From an uncultured Pseudorhodobacter sp. (lineage in GTDB: Bacteria > Pseudomonadota > Alphaproteobacteria > Rhodobacterales > Rhodobacteraceae): 13,948 bases of DNA. The translations under genes were made by a program, and so were the position numbers. The notes under the pieces were generated by a model that was not told where the DNA came from, searched no databases, and saw only the letters and a list, made by a program, of their open reading frames with translations. Where the stretch lies: positions 1 to 13,948 of the forward strand of contig CALEMZ010000163.1 of assembly GCA_937910975.1 (NCBI GenBank), given 5' to 3'. Shown piece by piece: positions 13,721 to 13,948 of the stretch (position 1 is its first letter; each line of letters starts with the position of its first letter).

Positions 13721-13751
13721 TATGCAATTATTGAAATATCATTATTGCATA
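13721..13751. promoter_or_regulatory. Inverted repeat upstream of soxX, candidate second SoxR operator
   Basis: TATGCAATTAT (13721-13731) and ATTATTGCATA (13741-13751) are 11-bp inverted arms with one mismatch, around a 9-base centre. Inside it ATTGAAATATCATT (13730-13743) agrees at 11 of 14 positions with ATTGTAATATGAAT in the soxS-soxV palindrome. A SoxR site in the soxW-soxX gap is reported in related sox clusters. The match is less symmetric than the first site. Confidence 0.5.
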
Positions 13752-13760
13752 CCATAGGAT
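13731..13760 (+). promoter_or_regulatory. Possible soxX promoter
   Basis: TTGAAA (13731-13736), an 18-base gap and TAGGAT (13755-13760) form a moderate sigma-70-like pair overlapping the inverted repeat. ACCAT/ATGGT (13751-13755, 13763-13767) is a further small palindrome over the -10. Confidence 0.35.
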
Positions 13761-13781
13761 GCATGGTCTATCTTCGGATTC

Positions 13782-13798
13782 GGAGGAAACTAGGGAGG
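13782..13798 (+). promoter_or_regulatory. Tandem ribosome-binding sequences before soxX
   Basis: GGAGG (13782-13786) and GGGAGG (13793-13798) lie one after the other; the second is 7 bases before the soxX ATG at 13806 and is the likely working site. This suggests strong expression of the structural sox genes. Confidence 0.6.
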
Positions 13799-13805
13799 TC
13801 TTCGA

Positions 13806-13948
13806 ATGACGCGCCAAATCTTACTTGGCATGGCTATTACCGCGTTCAGCGCGGCTGCAGCTATGGCAGAAGTTACACCAGATACCGTGGCCTACACGGA
13901 TGGGGCTATTGAGCAATCACTGACCGGAGCGCCGGGCAATCCGGAGGA
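13806..13948 (+). CDS. soxX: SoxX, cytochrome c subunit of SoxXA (5' end only)
   Basis: The first 47 codons, cut by the right edge. A signal peptide (TRQILLGMAITAFSAAAAMA) is followed by EVTPDTVAYTDGAIEQSLTG, the usual mature start of SoxX, the monoheme cytochrome c that pairs with SoxA and couples thiosulfate to the SoxYZ carrier in the periplasm. The CXXCH heme site lies beyond the window, so the call rests on the N-terminal sequence, the position after soxV-soxW and the conserved gene order. A GGGAGG site is 7 bases upstream. Confidence 0.85.
   Translation, partial: MTRQILLGMAITAFSAAAAMAEVTPDTVAYTDGAIEQSLTGAPGNPE

Noticed and set aside
1..13948. CRISPR arrays, insertion sequences, tRNA or rRNA genes
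   Set aside because: No regularly spaced repeats, transposase-like frames, terminal repeats or cloverleaf-type sequences were seen.

Overview
The window looks like a chromosomal segment from a roseobacter- or Paracoccus-type alphaproteobacterium. The grounds are GC-rich coding sequence, tightly packed genes with ATGA-type overlaps, a betaine-type ABC importer linked to a dimethylglycine-dehydrogenase-like enzyme, and a sox cluster in the Paracoccus/Pseudaminobacter order (soxT-R-S divergent from soxV-W-X). This placement is inferred from gene content; there is no rRNA or other taxonomic marker. No mobile element, tRNA, rRNA or CRISPR array was seen.

Left two-thirds (1-10261): a probable uptake and catabolism locus for an N-methylated amine. 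Five genes run leftward in one apparent operon: an OpuAC/ProX-type binding protein (8395-9345), a ProV-type ATPase (7288-8316), a permease with two fused ProW-like domains (5365-7284), a choline-kinase-fold phosphotransferase (4497-5375), and an FAD/GcvT demethylating dehydrogenase of the dimethylglycine/sarcosine dehydrogenase family (2059-4500). A GC-rich hairpin lies between the binding-protein gene and the ATPase gene. A SAM-dependent methyltransferase (1434-2069) converges on and overlaps the dehydrogenase gene. Further left, on the minus strand, are a second, divergent choline-kinase-fold phosphotransferase (445-1344) and the start of a DHDPS/NAL-family aldolase (1-281, cut by the window edge). 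A DeoR-family regulator (9503-10261) is divergent from the importer operon. The shared intergenic region holds a roughly 10-bp-periodic TTTTGTG-like array and two TTGA/TCAA inverted repeats. DeoR regulators usually sense phosphorylated metabolites, so the two kinases may make the inducer. The actual substrate cannot be read from the sequence.

Right third (10268-13948): the proximal part of a sox (lithotrophic sulfur oxidation) cluster. On the minus strand, soxS (periplasmic thioredoxin), soxR (ArsR-family repressor with the SqrR/BigR-type cysteine pair) and soxT (YeeE/YedE-type sulfur-compound permease) follow one another. On the plus strand, soxV (CcdA-like thiol electron transporter), soxW (periplasmic thioredoxin) and the first 47 codons of soxX (cytochrome c subunit of SoxXA) follow; soxYZABCD would be expected beyond the right edge. 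The soxS-soxV intergenic region has a clear 20-bp imperfect palindrome placed on the -10 region of soxS, a strong candidate SoxR operator. The soxW-soxX intergenic region has a second inverted-repeat cluster with a related core.

The two blocks meet at the convergent 3' ends of the deoR-type gene and soxT, 6 bp apart, with no obvious terminator. The best candidate for something undescribed is the kinase-demethylase-aldolase amine locus on the left.
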